Origin: an uncultured Clostridia bacterium
GTDB taxonomy: Bacteria; Bacillota; Clostridia; Lachnospirales; Anaerotignaceae
Assembly: GCA_944379995.1 (NCBI GenBank)
Contig: CALWGF010000006.1
Span: forward strand, 1 to 64,000
Direction: 5' to 3'
Length of the DNA stretch: 64,000 bases
In this document: positions 44,326 through 53,410 of the stretch, in pieces
Layout: each line of letters begins with the position of its first letter
Numbering within the stretch: position 1 is the stretch's first letter
The notes under the pieces: generated by a model
What the model saw: the letters and a program-made list of their open reading frames with translations, nothing else
Told to the model about the DNA's origin: nothing
The model's database searches: none
Made by a program: the position numbers and the translations under genes

Positions 44326-45669
44326 GTGGGAGAAAATCTTGAAAAATTGAATGAGCTTTTTAACCGCAAAAGTATTATTAAAACAAGTAATAAAGAAGAA
44401 TTTAAACTTACAGCAAGAGAGAGAATATTAAAACTTCTTGATGATAATTCTTTTGTGGAAAACGGTATTTTTGTAAAAAGCAGATTTAAAGAAAACACTT
44501 ATTGTGATGGTGTTGTAACAGGATATGGAAATATTTTTGGTAGACTTGTATTTGTATATTCACAAGATAATACTGTTTTAAATGGCTCTGTTGGTGAAAT
44601 GCATGCTAAAAAAATATGTGAAATATATGATAAAGCTTTAAAAATGGGTGCTCCTGTTATAGGTCTTATTAATTCTTGTGGTGCAAGAGAATGTGAAGGT
44701 TTAGATGCACTTTCTGCTTATGGTGATATTTTTAAGGCTATGACAAGTGCTTCTGGTATAATTCCTCAAATTACAGCTGTTATGGGTGACTGTGGTGGAA
44801 GTTCTTCAATAATTACAGGACTTTCTGATTTTACATTTACTGTTTGTGATAAATCTAAAATATATATGTATAATTCTGAAAATTCAAAAACAGATAGCAA
44901 TTTAGTTCATTTTGTTTGTAAAGATGAAGAAAGCTGTATTTCAGAAATGAGAAAACTTATAGACATAATTCCTTCGAATAATATGGAAGATGCTCCTTTT
45001 TTTGGTACTGGAGATGATATAAGCAGAGTTGATGAGTTTTTAAATACAATAGTCCCTGAAAATAATGAAGATACTGTTGATATGGAAAAAATAATAAAAA
45101 CTGTTGCTGATAATGGTGAATTTATTGAAGTACAGAAGCATTTTTCAGATGATATAAAAGAAGGTTTTATAAGAATAAATGGTTATACAGCCGGTGTTAT
45201 TGCAAATAATAACTATGATATTACATATCATGGTAATGATAAAGTTTTAAAATTTGTTTCTTTCTGTGATGCATTTAATATACCTATAATTACATTTACA
45301 GATGCAGCAGGATATAATGAAAAATCTTCTCAAACTGCTATTATAAAAAGTACAGCAAAACTTATTGCATTATTTGCAAATGCAACATGTCCAAAAATAA
45401 ATATTATAGTAAGAAAAGCTTTTGGAAATCCATATTTAGTTATGAATTCAAAACATATAGGTGCTGATATTGTTTTTGCTTGGCCAAATACAAATGTATC
45501 TTTTGATGAGTCAAATGATGAAGGTCTTTATACTGCCGCAGAAAAAGGCTATATAGATGATATTATAGAACCAGCATATACAAGAAAATATATTGCAGAT
45601 GTTTTAGAAATGCTTTCAATGAAAAGAGAAGGTAAACCTTCAAGAAAACATTCTGCTTTTACAATTTAA
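44326..45669 (+). CDS. Biotin-dependent carboxyltransferase-family protein, orphan
   Basis: A 447-residue crotonase-fold carboxyltransferase of the propionyl-CoA carboxylase beta / acyl-CoA decarboxylase alpha group. It has the N-terminal TARERILKLLDD...FVE region, CDGVVTGYG, FVYSQDNTVLNGSVGEMHAKKI, SCGARECEGLDALSAYG and in the second half GFIRINGYTAGVIANN, ITFTDAAGY and a short ANATCPKINIIVRKAFGNPYLVM. It is about 60 residues shorter than typical family members: the loop after MGDCGGSSSIITGLSDF is reduced, and the usual GGAR/GGA oxyanion glycines are altered to CGAR. No biotin carrier or carboxylase is nearby. Start GTG 44326 follows AAAGGAG; the substrate is unknown. Confidence 0.8.
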   Translation: MGENLEKLNELFNRKSIIKTSNKEEFKLTARERILKLLDDNSFVENGIFVKSRFKENTYCDGVVTGYGNIFGRLVFVYSQDNTVLNGSVGEMHAKKICEIYDKALKMGAPVIGLINSCGARECEGLDALSAYGDIFKAMTSASGIIPQITAVMGDCGGSSSIITGLSDFTFTVCDKSKIYMYNSENSKTDSNLVHFVCKDEESCISEMRKLIDIIPSNNMEDAPFFGTGDDISRVDEFLNTIVPENNEDTVDMEKIIKTVADNGEFIEVQKHFSDDIKEGFIRINGYTAGVIANNNYDITYHGNDKVLKFVSFCDAFNIPIITFTDAAGYNEKSSQTAIIKSTAKLIALFANATCPKINIIVRKAFGNPYLVMNSKHIGADIVFAWPNTNVSFDESNDEGLYTAAEKGYIDDIIEPAYTRKYIADVLEMLSMKREGKPSRKHSAFTI

Positions 45670-45676
45670 TATAAAA

Positions 45677-45706
45677 AATAAAAGACACTTTTTAGTGTCT
45701 TTTATT
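45677..45706. terminator. Bidirectional terminator
   Basis: AATAAAAGACAC / GTGTCTTTTATT between the carboxyltransferase gene and the converging ytvI-like gene. Confidence 0.9.
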
Positions 45707-46772
45707 ATTTTTCATTATTACAAATTTCAGAAGCCTCAAAAAATGCTTTTATTATAACAGCTACAACAGGTCCTATAATCATTCCTAAAACCCCAACGAT
45801 TTTTAAACCTATATACATTGATATAAGTGCAATAAGAGGGTGTACACCTATTTGTGTTCCAAGTATTTTAGGTTGCATTATCTGTCGCATAATATTTATT
45901 ATAATATATATTATTGTATATCCAACTGCTAAATAATATTCTCCTGAAAATAATGATATAGCTATTGCAGGCCATAATATAAAACCACTACCGAAAAAAG
46001 GTAGTGCATCTATTATACTTGTTACTACACTTAAAAGAAGTCCATAAGGTGATTTTATAATTAAAAATCCTATTGTACATATTATAAAAGTGTAACACAT
46101 AAGTATAAGCTGTGTTTTAAAATATCCACCTAAAGAATTTAATAAATTTTGTTTTACTATAATCCAATGATTATTTTTTGATAAAGGTATATGTTTTTTA
46201 AAAAATTTTTTTATTTCATATTTATCTTTTGAAAAGAAATAAGAAGAAATAAGTGCCATTATTACTACCATTAAAAAATTAGGTATTGCTTTTACAGCAT
46301 TAAAACTTCCGCTACCTCCTGTTTTTATTATTGGTGTAATTATATTTGAAAAATCTATTGGTGATTTATTAAAATCAAAAATATTACCAAAAGGAAGATT
46401 GCTTGCTATTTCTTCAATTTTATAAGATATTTCATTAATTATAATTTTTAAATTTTCTATATATAAAGGTAATCTATTTATAAATAATTCTGCTTCTGTA
46501 AAAAGTTTTGATAAAACAAGAGCAACAACTGATGATAAAAATCCTATAATCAAAACTATTGTAATAAGTGTTCCAAGCCACCTTTTTATATTAAATTTTT
46601 TTTCTAAAAAGTCTACAATAGGATTATATATAAGACTTATAACCCAACCTATTACAAAAGGAGCTATATATTTAAAAAGATAGTTAAAAAATATATATGA
46701 AAACAGTATAACAAAAAATATTATTGATATATTTATTATTATTTTTTTATTATTATTTAAAAATTCTGACAT
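45705..46772 (-). CDS. Sporulation integral membrane protein YtvI-like (AI-2E transporter family)
   Basis: A 355-residue polytopic membrane protein with about eight membrane segments in the PF01594 family. Early PFVIGWVISLIYNPIVDFLEKKF, the central amphipathic region, and the C-terminal PYGLLLSVVTSIIDALPFFGSGFILWP, PKILGTQIGVHPLIALISMYIGLKI and GVLGMIIGPVVAVIIKA are characteristic of YtvI rather than TqsA/PerM. YtvI mutants show sporulation defects in Bacillus; the transported substance is unknown. ATG 46772 has good spacing to AAAGGAG; ATG 46778 is too close. Confidence 0.87.
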   Translation of the reverse strand: MSEFLNNNKKIIINISIIFFVILFSYIFFNYLFKYIAPFVIGWVISLIYNPIVDFLEKKFNIKRWLGTLITIVLIIGFLSSVVALVLSKLFTEAELFINRLPLYIENLKIIINEISYKIEEIASNLPFGNIFDFNKSPIDFSNIITPIIKTGGSGSFNAVKAIPNFLMVVIMALISSYFFSKDKYEIKKFFKKHIPLSKNNHWIIVKQNLLNSLGGYFKTQLILMCYTFIICTIGFLIIKSPYGLLLSVVTSIIDALPFFGSGFILWPAIAISLFSGEYYLAVGYTIIYIIINIMRQIMQPKILGTQIGVHPLIALISMYIGLKIVGVLGMIIGPVVAVIIKAFFEASEICNNEK

Positions 46773-46971
46773 AAGCATTTCTCCTTTATTACGGTTGTCA
46801 TAAATTTCTAATTATATTATAACTGTTTTATAAAATTATACGATTAAAAATATTGTTAGTTTTAATATATTTTATAATTAAAAAATATATTGTTACTTTT
46901 TATGTTTTATAGTAGAATTAAGATAGTATACAGTATTTAAAAAATTATTTTTTTGATTTTTGGAGGCTGTT

Positions 46972-47865
46972 TTGAAAGAGATAAAATTAAAAGCGAGAGC
47001 TAAAATCAATCTTACACTTGATGTTATAAAAAGACGTGATGACGGTTATCATGATTTAAAAATGATAATGCAAAGTCTTAGTCTTTATGATGGTGTATTA
47101 ATTAAAAAAACTGAAAAAAACAGTATAAAATTAAAAAGTAATATTGATTGGCTGCCTTCTGATGAAAGAAATATAGCTTTTAAGGCTGCAAAAATTATGA
47201 AGGATAAATTCAATATAAAACAAGGTATATTTATAGAACTTGACAAAAGAATACCTGTTGCAGCTGGTCTTGCCGGTGGAAGCACTGATTGTGCAGCTGT
47301 ACTTATAGGTATAAACAGACTTTTTGAATTAGGTCTTACAAAAAAAGAACTTATGGAAATAGGTGTAACTCTTGGTGCTGATGTACCTTATTGTATAATG
47401 AGAGGTACAGCTTTATCAGAAGGTATAGGTGATATTTTAACAAAATTACCACCATGTCCTGAAATGTATGTCATTCTTCTTAAACCTGCTGTAAGTGTTT
47501 CAACTGCACATGTATATAAAAATCTTAATTTAGATGAAATTGAAGAAAGACCAAATACTGAAGCTGTTATAAAAGCAATAGAGGACAATGATAAAGAAGG
47601 AGTTTCAAAAGGTCTTTCAAATGTTCTTGAAAATGTTACACTTAATATGTACCCTGAACTTATAGATTATAAAGTAAGACTTGTTAAAAAAGGTGCTTCT
47701 GCATCATTAATGAGTGGTAGTGGTCCAACTATATTCGGTCTTTTTTATAATAAGGAAGTTGCTGAAAAAGCGTATAAAGAATTTAAACTTGAAGGCGATA
47801 TAAAACATGTTGTTTTGACTAAGATATATAATACAAGTAAAAGGAGTGGACATAAAAGATGGTAG
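46972..47865 (+). CDS. ispE: 4-diphosphocytidyl-2-C-methyl-D-erythritol kinase
   Basis: A 297-residue GHMP kinase in the MEP pathway for isoprenoids, the source of the undecaprenyl carriers used by MurG, TagO and UppP. It has KARAKINLTLDVIKRRDDGYHDLKMIMQ at the start, the ATP loop PVAAGLAGGSTDCAAVL (about 87-103), LGADVPYCI and the C-terminal SLMSGSGPTIFGLF. Start TTG 46972 is 5 nt behind TGGAGG; an earlier TTG overlaps that site. The stop overlaps the next gene by 7 nt. Confidence 0.95.
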   Translation: MKEIKLKARAKINLTLDVIKRRDDGYHDLKMIMQSLSLYDGVLIKKTEKNSIKLKSNIDWLPSDERNIAFKAAKIMKDKFNIKQGIFIELDKRIPVAAGLAGGSTDCAAVLIGINRLFELGLTKKELMEIGVTLGADVPYCIMRGTALSEGIGDILTKLPPCPEMYVILLKPAVSVSTAHVYKNLNLDEIEERPNTEAVIKAIEDNDKEGVSKGLSNVLENVTLNMYPELIDYKVRLVKKGASASLMSGSGPTIFGLFYNKEVAEKAYKEFKLEGDIKHVVLTKIYNTSKRSGHKRW

Positions 47866-48536
47866 ATTATAAATTCAATATAAATGCAAATGAATATCTT
47901 CCATTAAGAGATGTTGTTTTTAACACCTTAAGAGATGCTATACTTACAGGAAAATTACAGCCGGGAGAAAGACTTATGGAAAATCAGCTTGCAGAAAAGC
48001 TTGGTGTAAGTCGTACTCCTATAAGAGAGGCTTTAAGAATGCTTGAACTTGAAAATCTTGTTGAGCTTGTTCCAAGAAAAGGAGCTCAAGTTCTTGATAT
48101 GAGCGAAAAAGATATAATAGATGTTCTTGAATTAAGAGGGGCTTTGGAGGCTTTAGGTGTTAAACTTGCTTGTAAAAATATGTCTGATGAAGAAATATTG
48201 AAACTTAAAAAGGCACATGCTGATATGATGCAAATTTTTGAAAGTGGCGATGTTGAAAAAATGGCTGATGCAGATGAAAATTTCCATGATATTATTTTCA
48301 ATGCAACAGGTAATGACAAACTTATACAGATTATAAGTAATTTAAGAATACAGCTTTATAGATATAGACTTGCACACCTTAAATCACCGGGACAAAAAGT
48401 TGTTATTGAGGAACAACATAATAAAATAATAAATGCTATTGAAAATAGAATACCTTCTGAAGGTTCAAAAGTTGCTTATGAACATGTTAAATATCATACA
48501 GAATATATATTAAATTCTCTTAATAAAGATTATTAA
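47859..48536 (+). CDS. GntR family (FadR/FCD type) transcriptional regulator
   Basis: A 225-residue regulator with an N-terminal winged helix-turn-helix, LRDAILTGKLQPGERLMENQLAEKLGVSRTPIREALRMLE-type (about 24-63), and a helical FCD ligand-binding domain (about 85-215), with conserved D in ADENFHDIIFNATGN and the His-containing HVKYHTEYI for metal binding. The effector is unknown. It overlaps ispE by 7 nt (AAAGGAG inside ispE), so it is translationally coupled, an association also seen in other Clostridia. A bidirectional terminator follows. Confidence 0.92.
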   Translation: MVDYKFNINANEYLPLRDVVFNTLRDAILTGKLQPGERLMENQLAEKLGVSRTPIREALRMLELENLVELVPRKGAQVLDMSEKDIIDVLELRGALEALGVKLACKNMSDEEILKLKKAHADMMQIFESGDVEKMADADENFHDIIFNATGNDKLIQIISNLRIQLYRYRLAHLKSPGQKVVIEEQHNKIINAIENRIPSEGSKVAYEHVKYHTEYILNSLNKDY

Positions 48537-48567
48537 AAAAAGCATATCCTTTTGGATATGCTTTTTA
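48537..48567. terminator. Bidirectional terminator
   Basis: AAAAAGCATATCC / GGATATGCTTTTT between the GntR gene and the converging gene at 48583. Confidence 0.93.
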
Positions 48568-48582
48568 AATTAATGTAATGAA

Positions 48583-49038
48583 TTATTTTTTATTTTCTCC
48601 TCTTGCTGCAAGAGTAAGTTTTTCACGAATAGTTTTCTTTTTCTTGTCTGCAAGATTTACTCCTTTAATTCCTACAATATATATTCCAGCCATTTCAACT
48701 TTAACATTCTTTTTTACAGGAAGTATGTCATATACAGGCTTATCACACATAAGAGTAGTTATTTGAGGACCAACTTTTGCCTTAATTATAGCCATTTTTC
48801 TTAATTTAGAAGACTTAGGAAGTTTTTCGTATATATTTTTAGGTAAGTTTTTATCTGTTGGTCTTTCATATTTTTTATCAATAACAAAGATTTGAACTGT
48901 CATTTTATTTGCAGCAATAAAATCCTGTGATTCAATAACTTTTTTGTAATTCTTCCTATTGAAATAGTAAAGCCCTGCCATTATCAATGCTATGATAACA
49001 ACAATGATGATAATATAGTCACTAATTTGTAACTGCAC
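48583..49038 (-). CDS. Membrane-anchored protein, unknown
   Basis: A 151-residue protein with one N-terminal transmembrane helix (about 8-25) after MQLQIS, then a basic cytoplasmic domain of about 120 residues. Features are VQIFVIDKKYERPTDKNLP, MAIIKAKVGPQITTLMCDKPVYDILPV and a positively charged end (ADKKKKTIREKLTLAARGENKK). I do not recognise a family. The start is GTG 49038 with a strong AAAGGAGG 9 nt upstream. It lies divergent from cardiolipin synthase. Function unknown. Confidence 0.68.
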   Translation of the reverse strand: MQLQISDYIIIIVVIIALIMAGLYYFNRKNYKKVIESQDFIAANKMTVQIFVIDKKYERPTDKNLPKNIYEKLPKSSKLRKMAIIKAKVGPQITTLMCDKPVYDILPVKKNVKVEMAGIYIVGIKGVNLADKKKKTIREKLTLAARGENKK

Positions 49039-49189
49039 TTTTGTGTTCCTCCTTTATTTTAATGAAATATTAGCTATTTCATTGTATATATTCGATATAT
49101 ATTTTATCATTTATTTAACATTTAGTAAATAAATTTATATACATTAATTTCTGTATATGATGTATTATACATAATAAGAGGTGATAATA

Positions 49190-50659
49190 TTGAGCAGTCT
49201 TTTTAAAATAATAATAATTATTGCTATACTTACAATGGCTATAAATGTTATGCTTGCAGTATTTGTTGTTTTTTCTGAAAGAAGAAAACCTTCAAGTACT
49301 TGGGCGTGGCTTTTGGTATTATTTTTTGTGCCTGTTTTTGGATTTATAATATACATGGTTTTTGGCAGAGATAGTAAAAGAGAAAAACTTTTTGCTGATA
49401 AAGACAAGTTTGATACAGAAGTGTATTTTAACTATCTTTTAAGAAATGAATATGCTATGAAAAAAGTTAAATGGCAAAAGTCTGCTATTGAAAATAAATA
49501 TGATATAACAAAATTTAAGTACTTAAATGATTTTTTATATCTTAATGTAAATACAGGGAATTGGCTTACAGAAAATAATAGGGTTAAAAGATTTATTGAT
49601 GGAAATGAAAAATTTGAAACACTTATAAATGATATTAAAAGAGCAAAAAGTTTTATTCATATAGAATATTATATAATGCGTAATGATAATCTTGGGAAAA
49701 GACTTGTTGATGAACTTACAAAAAAAGCTAAAGAAGGTGTAGAAATACGTATACTTTATGATGGAATGGGTTGTATGGAATTACCTTCTGATTTTTTTGA
49801 TAAATTAAGAAAAGCGGGTGGTTATGCAGTTGCTTTTTTACCTCGTCTTATGATACGAATTAATTATAGAAATCATAGAAAAATATGTGTTATAGATGGG
49901 AAAATAGGATATATTGGTGGATTTAATATAGGTGATGAATATCTTGGAATTGTAAAAAGATATGGTAAATGGAGAGATACACATTTAAGAATAGAAGGAG
50001 ATGCAGTAGACCATTTACAAATGCGTTTTATAATGGATTGGAATTTTACAGCAAAAGATTATAAAGTAGCTATTGATGATAAATATTTTCCTAAAAAAAC
50101 AGATTTTCAAGGTGTTAAAATGCAAATTGTTTCCAGCGGACCAGATACTCAATGGAAGAATATAAGAAATGCATATTTTAAAATGATAAATGAGGCAGAA
50201 GACCATATTTATATTACAACACCATATTTTGTTCCAGATGATAGTATATTCACAGCATTAAAAGTAGCAGCACTTTCAGGTATAGATGTAAGAATAATTT
50301 TTCCGGGAAATCCTGACCACTTATTTGTATATTGGGCAAGTATGTCTTATTTAGGTTCACTTTTAGATGCAGGTGTTAAATGTTATCAGTATGAAAAAGG
50401 TTTTATACATTCAAAATTTATGTCTATTGATTGTATAGTTTCTACTGTTGGAACTGCAAATATGGATATAAGAAGTTTTGCTGTAAATTTCGAAACAAAT
50501 GCATTTATATTTAATGAAGAAATTACTAAAACACTTGAATTGGATTTTGAAAAAGATTTGGAAAGTTGTCTTGAAATAACAACTAATTGGTATAATAACA
50601 GAAAATGGTGGTTTAGACTTAAAGAGTCTGTTGCAAGGCTTATATCACCTATACTTTAA
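49190..50659 (+). CDS. cls: Cardiolipin synthase (phospholipase D family)
   Basis: A 489-residue membrane enzyme joining two phosphatidylglycerol molecules to cardiolipin. Two N-terminal membrane helices (about 5-30 and 38-58, with RRKPSSTWAWLLVL) precede two PLD domains, each with an HKD motif: HRKICVIDGKIGYIGGFN (about 224-241) and HSKFMSIDCIVSTVGTANMD (about 402-421). The spacing matches ClsA-type enzymes of Firmicutes. GTG 49181 is in frame but overlaps the GAGGTG ribosome binding site; TTG 49190 is preferred. The thioesterase gene follows after 16 nt. Confidence 0.94.
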   Translation: MSSLFKIIIIIAILTMAINVMLAVFVVFSERRKPSSTWAWLLVLFFVPVFGFIIYMVFGRDSKREKLFADKDKFDTEVYFNYLLRNEYAMKKVKWQKSAIENKYDITKFKYLNDFLYLNVNTGNWLTENNRVKRFIDGNEKFETLINDIKRAKSFIHIEYYIMRNDNLGKRLVDELTKKAKEGVEIRILYDGMGCMELPSDFFDKLRKAGGYAVAFLPRLMIRINYRNHRKICVIDGKIGYIGGFNIGDEYLGIVKRYGKWRDTHLRIEGDAVDHLQMRFIMDWNFTAKDYKVAIDDKYFPKKTDFQGVKMQIVSSGPDTQWKNIRNAYFKMINEAEDHIYITTPYFVPDDSIFTALKVAALSGIDVRIIFPGNPDHLFVYWASMSYLGSLLDAGVKCYQYEKGFIHSKFMSIDCIVSTVGTANMDIRSFAVNFETNAFIFNEEITKTLELDFEKDLESCLEITTNWYNNRKWWFRLKESVARLISPIL

Positions 50660-50675
50660 TAGGGAGGAAAAAATA

Positions 50676-51431
50676 ATGCAAAAAGTTTTTGATATTGATT
50701 ATACAATAGGATATTTTGAAGTTGATAATGATTTTTCTCTTACACCTTCAGGATTGGCAGTATATCTTCAAGATGCAGCAATACTTAATTCTGATGCAAT
50801 AGGCTATACTATGGAATATTTTAATAATGAGAAAAAAGGCTGGGTTATAATAAATTGGCATATTGATATTTTAAGAATGCCTAAAAAAGGTGAAACAATA
50901 AAAATTTGTACATGGTGTGATGACTGTAAAAAAATGATAGCTGAAAGAAGTTTTGTTGTTTATGATATTAATGAAATACCTATTGTAAAAGCTATAAGCA
51001 AATGGGTTTATATGGACCTTGAAAAAAGAAGACCTGTAAAAATTGATGAAGATATGGCTAGTAAATATAATTCATTAAATGTTAAAGCTATTGAAAATGA
51101 AGATTATAAAATGTCTGATTTTTCAGATAGTGACTTTGTAGCTGAAAAATCTTTTAATGTTAGAAGAAGGGATACTGATACAAACGGTCATACAAATAAT
51201 ACAAAATATATAGAATGGGCAGTTGATAATGTGCCAGATGATATATATTATAATAAAAATATTTGTGATATAAAAGTTGTGTATAGAAAAGAATGTTATA
51301 AAAACTCAGGTATAAAAAGTAAATGTTATATAAAAGAATTGGAAAATGATAAAAAATGTGTAATATCTGTTTTTTGTGATATTGATGATGAAAAAACTAT
51401 ATTTGCAGAGGTTTCTACAATATGGTCATAA
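50676..51431 (+). CDS. Acyl-ACP thioesterase (FatA-like)
   Basis: A 251-residue double hot-dog thioesterase that releases fatty acids from acyl-ACP. The first hot-dog (about 1-130) has GYFEVDNDFSLTPSGLAVYLQDAA and GWVIINWHIDILRMPKKGETI; the second (about 150-251) has the catalytic RRRDTDTNGHTNNTKYIEWA with conserved Asp, Asn and His. Bacterial members of this family are found in anaerobic Firmicutes. The frame continues upstream into cls, but GGGAGG fits ATG 50676. Next to cls, it fits a lipid-handling pair, probably cotranscribed. Confidence 0.9.
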   Translation: MQKVFDIDYTIGYFEVDNDFSLTPSGLAVYLQDAAILNSDAIGYTMEYFNNEKKGWVIINWHIDILRMPKKGETIKICTWCDDCKKMIAERSFVVYDINEIPIVKAISKWVYMDLEKRRPVKIDEDMASKYNSLNVKAIENEDYKMSDFSDSDFVAEKSFNVRRRDTDTNGHTNNTKYIEWAVDNVPDDIYYNKNICDIKVVYRKECYKNSGIKSKCYIKELENDKKCVISVFCDIDDEKTIFAEVSTIWS

Positions 51432-51537
51432 TATAAAACTGTATTTTAAATATTATTTACAATTATTGAAAAATATGCTTTAATACAATAAAATATCTTT
51501 ATGTTTTGATATGTTTATTTATTATAGGAGATTTGAA

Positions 51538-52611
51538 ATGGCTGATATAAATAATAGAAATAATAACAGAAAGAGAAGAAATGCACCATACTTAAGAGAT
51601 GTAAGTAAAAATACTTATAAACCTGTTGAAAGAGAACAACAAAATAGAAAAAGAAAAAGGAAAAATATTAAATTACAAAACAGACAAGGTATACTTATTT
51701 TTATAGGTTTTATTTTAATTGTTATTATTGCACTTATAATTGTATTTAGTAAAAATGCTTATGATGTAACAGTTGGTAATCAAAGTGTAGGAATAATAAA
51801 AAAGACAAGCATTGAAGCTGACGATATAAAAAATACTGTTGTTGCAGGTCTTGAAAAAAATGTAGGTTCTAAAATACAACTTAATGAGGAAATTTCTTTA
51901 AAAGCTATACGTGCATCTGAAAAAGATATGGTTACAACAGATTATGTAATATCTCAGGTTAAAAAAGTAGTAACATATAAAGTTGAAGCAGCAGTTATAA
52001 CTGTTGATGGAACAGAAGTTGCTATAATTTCAAATCAAACAGAAGCACAAAAACTTCTTGATGAAATTAAAAATGAATATGTTCCAGAAGATAAAAAAGA
52101 TAAAATGGAAGTAGGCTTTGTTGAAGATGTTCAGATTGTATCAAAATATGTTGACTCCAAAGAAATAATAAGTGCAGATGTAGCAAAAGAAAAGTTTCAA
52201 CAAACAACAAAAGTTTCCAAAACATATACTGTACAATCAGGAGATAGTATTTCTAAAATAGCATCAACAGCTAGTATGACACTTGATGAATTTTATGCTG
52301 AAAATCCACAACTGTCAAAAGTTATAAAAGAAGGTGATGTTGTAAATATACTTGTTGATAAACCTTTTATTTCCGTAAAAACTGTTGAAACAAATGTGTT
52401 TACTGAAATAGCAAAAAAAGAAGTTAAATATCAAACAAATACATCAAAACCTTCATCATATCAAAAAGTTATACAACAAGGTAGTGATGGACAGAAGGAA
52501 GTTACTGTCCAAACAATACGTATAAATGGTTTTGAAGAAGAACAAGTTGTTTCTTCTGAAAAAATAACAAAAGAACCTGTTGATGAAATAATAGAAGTAG
52601 GAAGCAATTAA
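51538..52611 (+). CDS. Membrane-anchored LysM-G5 domain protein without peptidase domain
   Basis: A 357-residue cell-wall protein: a very basic N-terminal cytoplasmic stretch (about 8-52), one transmembrane helix (about 54-75), an extracellular region with a helical part, then a LysM domain (about 228-275; YTVQSGDSISKIASTASMTLDEFYAENP) and a G5 domain (about 278-357; ISVKTVETNVFTEIAKKEVKYQTN, QTIRINGFEEEQVVSSEKITKEPV). Clostridial relatives with this order usually continue into an M23 metallopeptidase; here the protein stops right after the G5 domain and a terminator follows. MADIN at ATG 51538 has TAGGAG upstream. Confidence 0.87.
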   Translation: MADINNRNNNRKRRNAPYLRDVSKNTYKPVEREQQNRKRKRKNIKLQNRQGILIFIGFILIVIIALIIVFSKNAYDVTVGNQSVGIIKKTSIEADDIKNTVVAGLEKNVGSKIQLNEEISLKAIRASEKDMVTTDYVISQVKKVVTYKVEAAVITVDGTEVAIISNQTEAQKLLDEIKNEYVPEDKKDKMEVGFVEDVQIVSKYVDSKEIISADVAKEKFQQTTKVSKTYTVQSGDSISKIASTASMTLDEFYAENPQLSKVIKEGDVVNILVDKPFISVKTVETNVFTEIAKKEVKYQTNTSKPSSYQKVIQQGSDGQKEVTVQTIRINGFEEEQVVSSEKITKEPVDEIIEVGSN

Positions 52612-52615
52612 AATT

Positions 52616-52656
52616 AAAAAGCAGAAATATATAATAAATTATATTTCTGCTTTTTA
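52616..52656 (+). terminator. Intrinsic terminator
   Basis: AAAAAGCAGAAATATA / TATATTTCTGCTTTTT palindrome directly behind the LysM-G5 gene. Confidence 0.9.
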
Positions 52657-52672
52657 TTAAATATCTAAATTC

Positions 52673-52701
52673 TTGACAACTTATATTTTGTATAATATCA
52701 T
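52673..52701 (+). promoter_or_regulatory. Promoter of tRNA-Leu(CAG)
   Basis: TTGACA (52673-52678), 17 nt spacer, TATCAT (52696-52701). Confidence 0.75.
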
Positions 52702-52725
52702 GATTAACAGTTTAAAATTTAATAA

Positions 52726-52809
52726 GCGGATATGGCGAAATTGGCAGACGCGCAAGATTCAGATTCTTGTACCTTTATGGTTGTGCAGGTTCAAGTCCTG
52801 TTATCCGCA
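52726..52809 (+). tRNA. tRNA-Leu (anticodon CAG)
   Basis: Acceptor stem GCGGATA (52726-52732) pairs with TATCCGC (52802-52808), discriminator A52809. The anticodon stem CAAGA/TCTTG encloses TTCAGAT, giving anticodon CAG for CUG codons. A long variable arm (ACCTTTATGGTTGT region) and T-arm GGTTCAAGTCC are present. CCA is not encoded. Confidence 0.95.
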
Positions 52810-52817
52810 TTTTTAAC

Positions 52818-52850
52818 AAAACTGTAACATATATTACAGTTTTTTATTTT
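52818..52850 (+). terminator. Intrinsic terminator of tRNA-Leu(CAG)
   Basis: AAAACTGTAA / TTACAGTTTT followed by T-rich sequence. Confidence 0.88.
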
Positions 52851-52927
52851 TTATAAATGGTATATAATTAATAGTATAATATTTTTTATATATAAATATT
52901 TATTATATTTTTAAGGAGGAAAAAAGT

Positions 52928-53380
52928 ATGGGATTTATGGATAAAATTGGTGGAAATATTGTAAATGGTGTTTTAGGAAATTTAAGTGAAGTATCTGTTG
53001 ATGAACTTAATAATGAGTATGGTGGATACATTATGTCTAATGAAACAATACAGACTGGTTTTAAAATGGTAAGAGATGTAATGATATTAACAGATAAAAG
53101 AATTATCGAATTTGATAAACAAGGTGCTACTGGTCAAAAAATGAGTGTAGAGTCTATAAACTTAGATGCTATTATAAATGTTACTGCTGAAACATCAGGT
53201 TTTGGTGCTGATGATAGTGAAATAACAATTACATATATAACTTCACCTTATTTTAAAGTTTCTGGTGGAGCAGCTGTTTCAGAAAGTAAGTTTGAATTTC
53301 CTAAGAATTTTGATATAAAACCTCTTTATAAAACTTTACAAGAAATAGCATATAAAAACCATGAAAGAATAAATGGATAA
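52928..53380 (+). CDS. Bacterial PH-domain protein (bPH_1/DUF1696)
   Basis: A 150-residue cytoplasmic protein with the bacterial pleckstrin-homology fold of PF08000-type proteins: VMILTDKRIIEFDKQGATGQK at about 58-78 is the family strand pair, then SINLDAIINVTAE and an ending helix IKPLYKTLQEIAYK. Such proteins form homo-oligomers; ligands are not known. AAGGAGG lies upstream of the ATG. It is followed after about 30 nt by the YwqG-like gene, and the two are probably one unit. Function unknown. Confidence 0.82.
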   Translation: MGFMDKIGGNIVNGVLGNLSEVSVDELNNEYGGYIMSNETIQTGFKMVRDVMILTDKRIIEFDKQGATGQKMSVESINLDAIINVTAETSGFGADDSEITITYITSPYFKVSGGAAVSESKFEFPKNFDIKPLYKTLQEIAYKNHERING

Positions 53381-53410
53381 ATCACATTATATCACATTAT
53401 AAGGAAGGCT

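Noticed and set aside
53381..53400. Tandem ATCACATTAT repeat
   Set aside because: Only two copies of 10 bp; could be chance in AT-rich sequence.
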